In this document: positions 33,328 through 41,515 of the stretch, piece after piece
Numbering within the stretch: position 1 is the first letter of the stretch
Layout: each line of letters opens with the position of its first letter
Source: Chlamydiia bacterium
GTDB lineage: Bacteria > Chlamydiota > Chlamydiia > Chlamydiales > GCA-2402025
Assembly: GCA_022601395.1 (NCBI GenBank)
Contig: JAJACS010000001.1
Location: 74,299-138,298, forward strand
DNA: 64,000 bases
Reading direction: 5' to 3'
Notes under the pieces: generated by a model
The model's input: only the letters and a program-made list of their open reading frames with translations
Told to the model about the DNA's origin: nothing
Database searches by the model: none
Translations under genes and position numbers: made by a program

Positions 33328-36129
33328 CTAAAGCATCTTGAACTTGCGGGCTTTTGTTAGAATACGGAAGTTTTGCTGTATTTCTTCTTCTGGCTCAAGA
33401 GTTAGCAGCATTTCACTTTCCTCCAAGCGGTAGTTGCGGGAGAGTTGTGGTACATCTAAAATAAGTTTCCATCTACCAGGTCTTATACTTTCAAACGAAT
33501 AGAATCCATCGCTGTTTGGTGTTGTGTAAAGTACTTCTTCACTCTCTTCTGATACAAGAGCGATTTTTGCAGTGGTACAACCTTTTGCTTGGACATACGT
33601 TGAACCATCGCCTAGGGAGGAGCGTTCTTTTAGAGAAGAGGAAGTGTTTTCGCCCTCATCACTCCTTTTAAAGTCGAAGTAGTTTACATACCCCGTAAGT
33701 TTTGCAGCTTTTACAAAGATGAAGTCTTGCTTATGCTCCACTCCTCCAGCAAGCGTTTGATTCTTTGGAAGATACTCCTCAGAAACATATCCTTCAGGCT
33801 CACTTTCCATCCAAAAAGTATATTCACCAGGTTTCATTGCTGGAAACTTGTATGTGCCCTTTCGGTTAGACTTCGCTTTTAGTGCATTACATGCAACATT
33901 GATATTGGAGAATGGGGTAATATGCGATCCAGATCTTTTATAAACTTTTCCACTTGCAAAAGCAGCTCTGCTATTGCGCTTTATCGGGGCATTCCAAGGG
34001 ATGGTATATTCGATGACAAACTGAAAGGTGTTGTCGAGATTGGATTGATTCCAGACATTTCCTTTGAAGTTGATCGTATGACCATGCGGGAATACATATT
34101 TAAACCGACTTTGTAGAAAGTTTCTCCTATATTCGTTTCTTCTTTTTGAGTGCTCATACAGAACTTGCAGATGAGTGTTCTTATAGTAGTAGAAATCAAT
34201 AGAGGTGCCAAAGGTGTTAGTCCAGTTGATATTATTTATCTGGTTTTCATAACCGACTTTTGCATAAGCGGTATATTTGAAAAACTTATTTGCATGTAAA
34301 AATAGGTTCAGACTGTAATTTTGCCATGTTTTGCTCTGATTTCTTGTGAAGTTGGAATGGTAGCCACCTGCTTCACCACTTGCCTGTAGACTGAGTTTTT
34401 TGATGTTCTGTGTGAGTCTAAAGGCTCCATAGCTTGTGTGATACTGAGTGCGATCAATCGGGTTCTTAGATTGATAATAGTTATAGGACATTGCTAGGAA
34501 GGTCCTACTTGGAAAGCTGCAGGTGAGTTCTCCAATGGCTCTTTTTGTTTTATTCGCAGAGACAAGAGCAGGGTTGTTATCTAGATTCACTCCGTAGGTT
34601 TGATAGGACAGGGTTCCTTTAAGTCTCTTGTAAATAGGGAAGCCAAGAGCGGCATTAAACTGTGACTGATTTTGGAAGTATCCAACATAGTTTGGATTGC
34701 CGTAGTATTTTGTTAGGTCAAACCACACATTTTCAGTAGGTTTCAGCTGGCACCTTAGGTAGTATGCTTGTCCAAACTTGCTTTCTGCAAGGTATGTTTT
34801 TCCGTTAGTTGCATACTCAGCCTCGATGTTCATGGAGTTTTCTTTAGGGGAAGCGGGCTCATTTTTATACTGACCCTTTAAAGAATATGTTTGCGCATGA
34901 CGGTTTGGAGGAAGGCTATCGTTTATCAGCCTTCCGAAGGTACTCAGGAAGTTAGCGGAAAAATTGAGAGGTTTAATAGGTTTGTATTTTAAAAAAGAAG
35001 CAAAGTTTGAGTTCTTTACTGCGCTTGTCTTGTGGATGTAGATGGTTCCAACATCGACCTTTGGAAATTTTAGCTTTAAAGAACCACCTCTTCCAAAACG
35101 TCCATTGATTGTAAGGGGAGAAAGACTATAGACATGGTCCCCTCCGATGAAGTTTAATCTTGGCATATCATATTTGAGGTAATATTTTTCAGGGGCACCA
35201 CCAAGTTGTGTGAAAACACTAGTTTGTACTTTTATGGGAAGCCTAAATAAAAACTCTAAATATTTTTTTTTTTCTTCGTTAATGTACCCTTTCCCATAAG
35301 TGTTCATGAAAAGGGTGTGTTTGTTTTCTTTCATTCCGTAAACAAACATGGTCTCTATTGGGAAATTGTCATATTTAAGTAGTTCTGACTTTCCTCTTTG
35401 AAGAACTTGAGTGTTAGTAGAGAGGTAGGTTTTTTCTTTTTCTGGATCATTTAAAAGATCTAGCTCGAACCTTACGTAGTGATGAGGTGTAGCTTTTTTG
35501 TTTTTCTTAGTTTTAAATTTAAAAGTGACTGTTTTTGATTCAGTGGCATTTAGCTTGATCGGGTTTTTAATGTCTTGAGTATAGGAGTAGTTCAAGTAGT
35601 CTTTCACATTTAGATCAAGTAGCGCTTCGATATTTCCCGTATTGGTAAGTTCGACCTTTACGGTATAGGAGTCTCCTTCAAGCACGAGGTTTGGTTTTTC
35701 AATCACCTTCATTTCCACATTGTTTACAGGGAGAACCATCACCTGAAAAGAAGACTTTCCATAAAGTGAAGTATGGCTTGTTCCTTGCACGATGTACTCT
35801 AAATCTACAAGTCCAGAAGGGTAGTTGTCAGGGATCTTGATAGCAAAAAACTGTAGAATGTTTTGATTTTGTTCTAGGCTAAAGGGAAACAGAAGGGGAG
35901 GGATTGTTTTCCACTCTTCTGGCATGTTCACATTTTGGGTTAGTCGATCTCCTTGAGGGCTTTGATTGTAGACCATAAAAGAAACAGAAAAAATCTCACC
36001 AGGAAAGTATTGCATGGCTTTCGGAGACTGCATAAATACTTTTATGCCATAGCCGCCATCATCAGCATGAGCAAAAGGTGCTGCAAAAAATATACTAAAC
36101 AGTAAAAGCCTGCTTAACCATTTCTTCAT
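33328..36129 (-). CDS. usher-like outer-membrane beta-barrel protein with Ig and Sdr-type domains
   Basis: The 933-residue protein has a signal peptide (MKKWLSRLLLFSIFFAAPFAHA). Residues about 25-245 look like two Ig-like/NPCBM-type strands ('GEIFSVSFMVYNQSPQ', 'YTVKVELTNTGNIEALLDL'). About 250-720 are alternating aromatic beta-strands typical of a large barrel ('FFKYTAYAKVGYENQIN', 'THLQVLYEHSKRRNEY'). Two C-terminal Sdr/carboxypeptidase-regulatory-like domains end it ('KGTYKFPAMKPGEYTFWME', about 720-790; 'NSDGFYSFESIRPGRWKLIL', about 870-890). This architecture resembles alternative chaperone/usher ushers. Neighbours encode fimbrial-subunit-like and chaperone-like proteins. The usher call is inference. 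Confidence 0.65.
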   Translation of the reverse strand: MKKWLSRLLLFSIFFAAPFAHADDGGYGIKVFMQSPKAMQYFPGEIFSVSFMVYNQSPQGDRLTQNVNMPEEWKTIPPLLFPFSLEQNQNILQFFAIKIPDNYPSGLVDLEYIVQGTSHTSLYGKSSFQVMVLPVNNVEMKVIEKPNLVLEGDSYTVKVELTNTGNIEALLDLNVKDYLNYSYTQDIKNPIKLNATESKTVTFKFKTKKNKKATPHHYVRFELDLLNDPEKEKTYLSTNTQVLQRGKSELLKYDNFPIETMFVYGMKENKHTLFMNTYGKGYINEEKKKYLEFLFRLPIKVQTSVFTQLGGAPEKYYLKYDMPRLNFIGGDHVYSLSPLTINGRFGRGGSLKLKFPKVDVGTIYIHKTSAVKNSNFASFLKYKPIKPLNFSANFLSTFGRLINDSLPPNRHAQTYSLKGQYKNEPASPKENSMNIEAEYATNGKTYLAESKFGQAYYLRCQLKPTENVWFDLTKYYGNPNYVGYFQNQSQFNAALGFPIYKRLKGTLSYQTYGVNLDNNPALVSANKTKRAIGELTCSFPSRTFLAMSYNYYQSKNPIDRTQYHTSYGAFRLTQNIKKLSLQASGEAGGYHSNFTRNQSKTWQNYSLNLFLHANKFFKYTAYAKVGYENQINNINWTNTFGTSIDFYYYKNTHLQVLYEHSKRRNEYRRNFLQSRFKYVFPHGHTINFKGNVWNQSNLDNTFQFVIEYTIPWNAPIKRNSRAAFASGKVYKRSGSHITPFSNINVACNALKAKSNRKGTYKFPAMKPGEYTFWMESEPEGYVSEEYLPKNQTLAGGVEHKQDFIFVKAAKLTGYVNYFDFKRSDEGENTSSSLKERSSLGDGSTYVQAKGCTTAKIALVSEESEEVLYTTPNSDGFYSFESIRPGRWKLILDVPQLSRNYRLEESEMLLTLEPEEEIQQNFRILTKARKFKML

Positions 36130-36229
36130 AAGAATCTTTTATCTAGCGGTTTTGATCAATTTACAAGAATTTTTATAAGAATAAAATAAAAAAATACTTG
36201 AACAGGTGTTTGAATTTGTTCGAAGATCA

Positions 36230-36682
36230 CTAGCCATTGTCTACTAATGTGTAGGTGACTGTTCTACTTGTTGAGTTTAGAATTCCTGCTGCTGTTGTTG
36301 CAGAAAAATTATAAGTAATGGTGTTTGTGTTATGTGTCCCTACTGGTATCCCCGTAACCAGATTTTGTTCTGAAGTGGTTAGAGCGATGGCGCCAGAAGA
36401 GGTTCCTCCTGCAGATGGTGCCGCAAGGCTTGTCGTCAAGGTAGTATTAGAGGGCATGGAGGTGTCGATTTTTCCTGTGATTTTTGCACTACTTAGATCA
36501 GTAGTGATATCATAAGATGTTGAAGAGTCAATTACGGCTGTTGGGTCAGCACCAGCAGCAGCTGTTGTGATGGTTAAACTTGCAGGAATTCCTGTAATGT
36601 TAATGCTTGTTGCCGCGTTTAAATTGATCCAAAAGAATACATGGAATAAGATGGCGGTCTTTAAGAATTTTGTATGATCCAC
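36230..36682 (-). CDS. exported fimbrial-subunit-like protein, paralogue 1
   Basis: This 150-residue protein starts at GTG 36682, with AAGAG upstream, and has a signal peptide ending 'FWINLNAA'. The mature protein opens with 'TSINITGIPASLTI' and ends with 'SRTVTYTLVDNG', the C-terminal strand motif of the five-member family in this locus. 'IDTSMPSNTTLTTSLAAPSAGG' and 'NLVTGIP' match paralogues. Alternating hydrophobic residues at both ends suit strand exchange between subunits. The gene lies just upstream of the usher-like gene on the same strand, and its start overlaps the start of the divergent paralogue 2 by nine bases. Confidence 0.65.
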   Translation of the reverse strand: MDHTKFLKTAILFHVFFWINLNAATSINITGIPASLTITTAAAGADPTAVIDSSTSYDITTDLSSAKITGKIDTSMPSNTTLTTSLAAPSAGGTSSGAIALTTSEQNLVTGIPVGTHNTNTITYNFSATTAAGILNSTSRTVTYTLVDNG

Positions 36683-37207
36683 TTATCTACTCTTATGATG
36701 ATTCGGTTTTGTGTGAGCTCCTTTAAAAGGATATTGCTCGCCGCAAGCTTCCTACTCGGTAGCTTTATTTTTTCTGCTACTGATACTGCTACAGAAGTAT
36801 TAAATTTGCAAATAAATGCCATAAATGAAATTGCCATTACAGGATCTGTTGGGACGCTTGCGATAACAGATGCAACCCCCGGATTGACTTTGTTTTCGGT
36901 AACTTCATCTAGTATCAACTATGCCTATACTTCTAATGATGGAAAATCAAAGAAGGTTATGGGATCTATTGATATTATCATGCCTTCAAGCACAACTCTT
37001 TATGCAAATGCTTCTGCTCCAGCTAGTGGTGGTTTAAGTTTGGGAGAGGTTGCTCTTGGAACTCTTGACATAAACCTTGTTACAGGGATTCCTGCAAATA
37101 CCAAAGATACAGGGGTTTCTCTTTACTATAAGTTTGAAGCTTCGACTCAGGCTGGGACTATATCTGAATTTTCTCGAACAGTAACTCTTACTCTTTTGGA
37201 CAACTAA
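36674..37207 (+). CDS. exported fimbrial-subunit-like protein, paralogue 2
   Basis: The 177-residue protein is given from ATG 36674; starts at ATG 36695/36698 ('MMIRFCVSSFK') are possible, and no ribosome binding site decides between them. The signal peptide ends 'LLGSFIFSA'. The mature protein has 'LNLQINAINEIAITGSVG', 'SIDIIMPSSTTLYANASAPAS', 'NLVTGIPANTKDTG' and the C-terminal strand 'SRTVTLTLLDN'. It resembles paralogues 1 and 3 to 5. Confidence 0.65.
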   Translation: MIHLSTLMMIRFCVSSFKRILLAASFLLGSFIFSATDTATEVLNLQINAINEIAITGSVGTLAITDATPGLTLFSVTSSSINYAYTSNDGKSKKVMGSIDIIMPSSTTLYANASAPASGGLSLGEVALGTLDINLVTGIPANTKDTGVSLYYKFEASTQAGTISEFSRTVTLTLLDN

Positions 37208-37312
37208 GTCTTTTTATTACCCTCATTAAAAAAAACGCTAAAACTTATTGACCTGTTATAAATAAAAATATATTTATAAGATTTATCAACAATAAATTTA
37301 AAGGGTTTTTTT

Positions 37313-37786
37313 ATGAAAAAGTTTCTTGCTCTAATGGCTATAGCAGTGTTTTTGCCATTTATGGGATATTCAGATGATACTGATTCTCAGGATGTTTCAA
37401 TTACTTTTAGTACGATTAATGATCTAGAGGTAAGTAGTGGTACTGTTGGTATTCTTGTTGCCACTTCTTCACAAGGTCTTGCAACTGGTACAGATGCTTC
37501 AACGCTACTTTACGCGTACTCAAACGATGCTTTTGTAAAAAAAATTACTGCTTCAATAGACACTGATATGGCAACTGGAGATACTCTCTCTTTACTAGTA
37601 GCCTCTTATGGAACAGGCACTCCAGTAAATACATCTCTATCTACTGCTGTAGCGGAAATTATGACAGGTATTGCAGCGTCTTCTGCAACCACAGGAAGCA
37701 CCCTTACCTATACTTTTACTACAACAAATGCTCAATCATCAGCGATTAACAGAACAGTGGTCCTTACTCTTGTTGGCAGTACCTAA
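37313..37786 (+). CDS. exported fimbrial-subunit-like protein, paralogue 3
   Basis: The 157-residue protein follows AAAGGG and a seven-T spacer. The signal peptide is MKKFLALMAIAVFLPFMGYS. The mature part has 'QDVSITFSTINDLEVSSGTVG', 'FVKKITASIDTDMATGDTL', 'EIMTGIAASSATTGSTL' and the terminal strand 'NRTVVLTLVGST'. It belongs to the same family as paralogues 1, 2, 4 and 5. The 'tandem' pair 36674/37313 lies on the plus strand. Confidence 0.7.
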   Translation: MKKFLALMAIAVFLPFMGYSDDTDSQDVSITFSTINDLEVSSGTVGILVATSSQGLATGTDASTLLYAYSNDAFVKKITASIDTDMATGDTLSLLVASYGTGTPVNTSLSTAVAEIMTGIAASSATTGSTLTYTFTTTNAQSSAINRTVVLTLVGST

Positions 37787-37915
37787 AGCTGTTGCTCTTC
37801 ATTGGTAAAAAGTGTGCTTTGATAAAACACTCCCTTTTTACAAACAAAACGATTTTATGTAATTAATCGTATGCTTTAGGTATAAGTGTCAAAGCTTTAA
37901 TACCTGAGGCATACT

Positions 37916-38818
37916 TTGCGTTGTTTTGTTCTTTCTTTGTTTCTGTTCACAAATTTTATGTATGGCATGGTGTCTGCGGAAGGCACTCGTACCCAAACAG
38001 TTAGTTTAAGAAAAGAAAGTAAAAAAAAGAAAGACAAGGAAGACAAGGAAGACAAGGAAGACAAGAAAGACAAGAAAGACAAGGAAGACAAGGAAGACAA
38101 GAAAGACAAGAAAGACAAGAAAGACAAGGAAGACAAGAAAGACAAGAAAGACAAGGAAGACAAGAAAGACAAGAAAGACAAGAAAGACAAGGAAGCAAAA
38201 GGTCTTAAAAAGGATTTACAAGAACTTACAAAACTTGTGAAAAAAAAAGTATTCTCGGACGAGGCTGATGAGAGGTGCTCTGAGTTTTCAAGCCTTCTTA
38301 TTAAGGCTGTTGAAGATGAAGGTTCAATTACTGAGGATGATAGTATATCGATGGTGAATGCTTTTAAGTACCTAGTTAACTTATGTAAAGACGCTGTTCA
38401 ACCTGTCATTGATGATGGAACTCTGCTTGTTGTACATGTTTTTGATAGCATAAACCTCCTCTTTCTTTACTCCACTTATAGATCCCCAGACCCTATGAGT
38501 GCTTTGATTCTAAGTCAGTGTGTTTATGAGGGTAAAGATCAGGTTGCTAAGATAGAAAAGAAGTTCGGAGAAACAGTAAAAGATCTTGTAGTTCAATTAT
38601 TTGAGTACCAATCAAGCAGTATAGGTCCAGTTATTAAAATGAACAAAATCACAAATGGCATCAACTACTCAGATGACTACGTGATGTTGCGGACAGCAGA
38701 TAAGCTTGCATTCTTTTATGGATTTTCAAAGAAAGTAAATCGCTCAGATGCAGACATCAGTAGTTTTTGCGATTGGGGGTTTGCTGTAGCGAATCACTTG
38801 CCAATAGAGGGTAGTTAG
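37916..38818 (+). CDS. exported protein with KD/KE repeat and degenerate SpoT/HD-like domain
   Basis: The start is a TTG at 37916 with GAGG six bases upstream. A signal peptide of about 21 residues (MRCFVLSLFLFTNFMYGMVSA) is followed by 18 tandem DK(K/E) triplets (about 40-93), then a globular domain. The latter resembles the HD domain of RelA/SpoT (p)ppGpp hydrolases in order: 'IEKKFGETVKDLVVQLFE' (about 213-230) matches their 'FG..V..LV' helix, and 'MLRTADKLAFF' (257-267) their 'K.ADRL.N' helix. However, the catalytic HDxxED is replaced by 'SQCVYEG', so activity is unlikely. It interlocks with the stop of paralogue 4. Confidence 0.65.
   Translation: MRCFVLSLFLFTNFMYGMVSAEGTRTQTVSLRKESKKKKDKEDKEDKEDKKDKKDKEDKEDKKDKKDKKDKEDKKDKKDKEDKKDKKDKKDKEAKGLKKDLQELTKLVKKKVFSDEADERCSEFSSLLIKAVEDEGSITEDDSISMVNAFKYLVNLCKDAVQPVIDDGTLLVVHVFDSINLLFLYSTYRSPDPMSALILSQCVYEGKDQVAKIEKKFGETVKDLVVQLFEYQSSSIGPVIKMNKITNGINYSDDYVMLRTADKLAFFYGFSKKVNRSDADISSFCDWGFAVANHLPIEGS
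38033..38194 (+). repeat. 18 x 9-bp coding tandem repeat
   Basis: Eighteen tandem units of GACAAGGAA or GACAAGAAA encode DKE or DKK inside the exported protein at 37916-38818. The unit length is a multiple of three, so copy-number change would alter length but not frame. All three forward phases and several reverse ones remain open through the repeat, which explains spurious reverse-strand frames here. Confidence 0.95.
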
Positions 38819-39294
38819 TTGTCTGTTAAAGTGTAAGTGACTCTTCTTGAGAAAGTTTGGGCTTTAGTTCTCTTGTTGATTTCAAGCATATAGACTAATT
38901 GGCTGTTAATCTGCGTAGTATTAGCGGGGATATTTGTTAAGATATCTGTCTCTACAGTAGATAGAAGTACGGGTCCTTTTGAAATCGCTCCAGCTGCCTG
39001 CGATAGTTCACAGCAGAGTAAGTAATTGTCAGGAGTATCTGAGTCTAATTGCGCAGTAATTTTTTTGATGGCGCCGTCATTCGATTTTATGCTAAAAAAA
39101 AAGGGACTAGAGAAAACAAACTTGTTTGTGCCAATTGTAGGAGAGAAGTCAATTTCAGCAGAGCCTCCTGTTATTGAGATTTCGTTAACAGGGTTAACTC
39201 GAATCGTTATGACTTGCTGGGTTGTATTGGAAGAAATGCCGTGTAAAGCTGCGATTAAGAAGAAGAAAAGTGTGAGCATGAATGTTCTTTTCAT
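38815..39294 (-). CDS. exported fimbrial-subunit-like protein, paralogue 4
   Basis: GGGAGG lies six bases before this ATG, and the signal peptide is 'MKRTFMLTLFFFLIAALHG'. The 159-residue protein has 'QVITIRVNPVNEISITGGSAE', 'IKKITAQLDSDTPDNYLLCC', 'TNIPANTTQINSQL' and ends 'SRRVTYTLTDN'. Two adjacent Cys occur where others have none. Its stop overlaps that of the gene at 37916. Family as described at 36230. Confidence 0.7.
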   Translation of the reverse strand: MKRTFMLTLFFFLIAALHGISSNTTQQVITIRVNPVNEISITGGSAEIDFSPTIGTNKFVFSSPFFFSIKSNDGAIKKITAQLDSDTPDNYLLCCELSQAAGAISKGPVLLSTVETDILTNIPANTTQINSQLVYMLEINKRTKAQTFSRRVTYTLTDN

Positions 39295-39378
39295 TACAAC
39301 CTCCCGATATATCTCATTATATAATAAAAATAATTTTAAAACAATTTATTACCCTTGTTTAATTAAGGATTAGTTTCA

Positions 39379-40365
39379 ATGAAGTTCGTTTATAATAAGT
39401 TTTTATTCTTGCTAACTCTAGTTATTTGCATCGGTGTTCCAAAAGAGGCTCTATCTCGCATTTGCGTCACATCCAAGCTCACTCTAGAAAAGGAAGTAGA
39501 GCTTGGTGAGGAATACATAGAACAAATAAGCGTGAGCAATCCAACTGATGAAGTCCATGAAGTGAGACTGTTCCTCCAAGACTATCTCTTTAATTGTGAA
39601 GGAGAAAACTTCTTCAACGAGCCCGGAAGTCATGATAGATCTAATGCAGGTTGGGTTGAGGTAGCTACCACAAATCTCATCGTTGGAGCTCACTCGTCCG
39701 TGACAGTAGACTTGAAGATTAAAGTGCCTAAGAAAGAATCGCTTGAGGGTGTGTACTGGTCGATGGTCTTTGTAGAACCAATTTTCAGACCAAAAAAATC
39801 GGACCTCGATAAAAAGAAAGTTCAGCTACAGACGATCATGAGATATGGGATCCAAGTAATCTCAAATATTAAAAATACGGGCGTTTATGACTTTAAGATC
39901 GAAAATAAAGATGTCATTTTGCAGGAAGATCAAAGGCTTTTGAAGTTTGATGTCTATAATACTGGAACTCTTTCAATTTCTCCTGATTACTGGGTAGAAG
40001 TTTTTTCTACAGAGGGAAAAACAAAGGGAGTCTTCAGGGGATCTAGAACTCGTGTTTATCCTTATACGTCTTCAAGGTTTCTAATAGATGTTACCGATCT
40101 AAAGCCAGGGGACTACAACAGCCTCATCATCTTTGATGATAAGAATTCAGATTATTATGGAACAAGGTACGATTTCTCCTTGGCCTACGCTGAAGAAGCC
40201 TCCAGCATATCAGACATTATTCTTGGAAAAGAATTCTTGCTTAACCATAGCTCTATAAAAGACATGCACAAATGGTTTGAGGTTGGCACAGAAAAAGAGC
40301 TCAAAAGAGAGTTGCTGGCTTTTGTACTTTCTATAGAGGCGCCTGCTCAGACGCATTGTGATTAG
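39379..40365 (+). CDS. exported Ig-like protein, chaperone-like (WxL-interacting/PapD-type architecture)
   Basis: The 328-residue protein begins with a signal peptide (MKFVYNKFLFLLTLVICIGVP) after AAGGA. It has two Ig-like halves. The first (about 30-145) has the pattern of fibre chaperones and WxLIP domains: 'LGEEYIEQISVSNPTDEVHE', 'NAGWVEVATTNLIVGAHSS' and 'VDLKIKVPKKESLEGVYWS'. The second (about 160-275) contains 'LLKFDVYNTGTLSISPDYW' and 'KPGDYNSLIIFDDKNSDYYG'. This is the most chaperone-like product in a locus with an usher-like protein and five subunit-like ones. Chaperone role is inference, and canonical PapD Arg/Lys residues were not located. It interlocks with paralogue 5. Confidence 0.6.
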   Translation: MKFVYNKFLFLLTLVICIGVPKEALSRICVTSKLTLEKEVELGEEYIEQISVSNPTDEVHEVRLFLQDYLFNCEGENFFNEPGSHDRSNAGWVEVATTNLIVGAHSSVTVDLKIKVPKKESLEGVYWSMVFVEPIFRPKKSDLDKKKVQLQTIMRYGIQVISNIKNTGVYDFKIENKDVILQEDQRLLKFDVYNTGTLSISPDYWVEVFSTEGKTKGVFRGSRTRVYPYTSSRFLIDVTDLKPGDYNSLIIFDDKNSDYYGTRYDFSLAYAEEASSISDIILGKEFLLNHSSIKDMHKWFEVGTEKELKRELLAFVLSIEAPAQTHCD

Positions 40366-40862
40366 TTATCCACAAGTGTATATGTCGCAATCCTACTAGT
40401 CGAAGTATAAGGGATTCCTTCAGAGTCTGCATCCAGGTAATAAGTAACTGCGATTCCTGATTCGTTTGTCTGAGCGGGGATGGAAGTCACAAGATTCGCT
40501 GTAGAAGGTGTTGTTGGTAATGTTACGATTCCTTGAGAAGCGCCACCACTTAGCGGAGCTGCAAATTGAACTTTTAGATAGGTACCGCTAGGCATGTCTA
40601 AATCGATAGAGCCAATGATTCTTTTAAGAGTAGTCTCATTAGACAAACAGCCATAAGTAACTCCTTCAAAGATATCTTGTTCAGGGGTTCCCCCTGCAAC
40701 AGTATTAATCGATAAAGAGGGGCTGGGTCCACTGAGTTCGAGCGTGTTAATCGTATCGATTCGCATAGTAACGGAGTTTGTATCGTTATCTAAAGCGAAT
40801 AACTTTGAAGCTAAAAGGGTTAAGGTAAGTAACAATATACGCATGTGAGTAAACGTGATCAT
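40362..40862 (-). CDS. exported fimbrial-subunit-like protein, paralogue 5
   Basis: The 166-residue protein starts at 40862 or at ATG 40844 ('MRILLLTLTLLASKLFA'), which gives a better signal peptide; no ribosome binding site decides. The mature part has 'SVTMRIDTINTLELSGPSP', 'LKRIIGSIDLDMPSGTYL', 'NLVTSIPAQTNESGIAV' and terminal 'SRIATYTLVDN'. Same family as the four others. The stop overlaps that of the chaperone-like gene by four bases. Confidence 0.68.
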   Translation of the reverse strand: MITFTHMRILLLTLTLLASKLFALDNDTNSVTMRIDTINTLELSGPSPSLSINTVAGGTPEQDIFEGVTYGCLSNETTLKRIIGSIDLDMPSGTYLKVQFAAPLSGGASQGIVTLPTTPSTANLVTSIPAQTNESGIAVTYYLDADSEGIPYTSTSRIATYTLVDN

Positions 40863-40919
40863 TGGTTGTGAAAGTCACAAAAAATAGCTGGAAAATATGA
40901 GATTGTCAAAAGATAAATA

Positions 40920-40952
40920 AAAGAGGATCTTTATAAAAAAGGTCCTCTTTTA
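40920..40952 (-). terminator. intrinsic terminator of the acidic exported protein gene
   Basis: AAAAGAGGA (40920-40928) and TCCTCTTTT (40944-40952) pair perfectly, with the loop closing further by G-T pairs. It lies ten bases past the stop of the gene at 40962-41252, and a T-rich run follows on the minus strand. Confidence 0.8.
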
Positions 40953-40961
40953 CTCTAAGAT

Positions 40962-41252
40962 CTAGATAAGATTAGGCTTTGTGTCGTCATCAAGTGATGC
41001 GATAAGAGAGTCTTTTCCAGGCTGCTCATCTTCATCAGACATTTTGTCTGTTTCATCACCTGCAAAGCTATAAAGCTTTGTAGCCGGCTCTTCATCAGCT
41101 GTGAATAGACCAGGTTTTGTAGTTGTATCTTCAGATGTTACTTTTGTTTCTGTGTCGTCAAATAGAGGTGTTGTTGGTGGGCAATCATCAGCCACAGCAA
41201 AGCTGCCTACTGCGAGTGTTGCTGCGATAGCTGTAAGTGCAAGCTTAGACAT
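40962..41252 (-). CDS. small acidic exported protein
   Basis: AGGAGA lies six bases upstream of this ATG. The 96-residue product has a signal peptide (MSKLALTAIAATLAVGSFAVA) and a mature part of about 75 residues that is strongly acidic and Thr/Asp-rich ('DDTETKVTSEDTTTKPG', 'MSDEDEQPGKD'), probably disordered. One Cys remains near the mature N terminus. Similar low-complexity exported proteins could bind cations or be surface or effector peptides; function is not known. Confidence 0.65.
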   Translation of the reverse strand: MSKLALTAIAATLAVGSFAVADDCPPTTPLFDDTETKVTSEDTTTKPGLFTADEEPATKLYSFAGDETDKMSDEDEQPGKDSLIASLDDDTKPNLI

Positions 41253-41449
41253 ATTCGGTCTCCTAATTTAAAAATAAATAATACTAGTTTGCGAAATCGT
41301 AGTTTTAAATAAATAAACAATGAAATTACTACAATTTTCAATTTAAAACCAATCGAAAATAGTTCCAGGGTGCTTTTAAGAGGGTTTGTGTTAGTTGCAG
41401 CTCTTCAAAAGCAAGCTGTTTTCCCTCTATTATAAGGTGTATTTTTTCT

Positions 41450-41479
41450 TTGCCTATTTACGAATACATGGCATACAAT
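41450..41479 (+). promoter_or_regulatory. sigma-70-like promoter for the YwqK/MORN-like gene
   Basis: TTGCCT (41450-41455) and TACAAT (41474-41479) are separated by 18 bases, 36 bases before the start codon at 41516. This is one of the better promoter-like pairs in the window, but it is unproven. Confidence 0.45.
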
Positions 41480-41515
41480 CCTATGGCAAATGAACTATGT
41501 AAAAAGGATTATATA

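Noticed and set aside
33328-36129. TonB-dependent receptor or BamA-type barrel
   Set aside because: There is no TonB box or plug motif and no POTRA repeats; Ig-like N-terminal and Sdr-like C-terminal domains fit an usher-like layout better.
38033-38194. CRISPR-like array
   Set aside because: The units are contiguous 9-mers without spacers and encode DK(K/E) in frame; no cas genes are present.
37897-38198. Leu/Ser/Phe- and Cys/Leu/Pro-rich reverse frames over the 9-bp repeat
   Set aside because: They are the complement of the DKK/DKE repeat, open only because the repeat has no stops in any phase.
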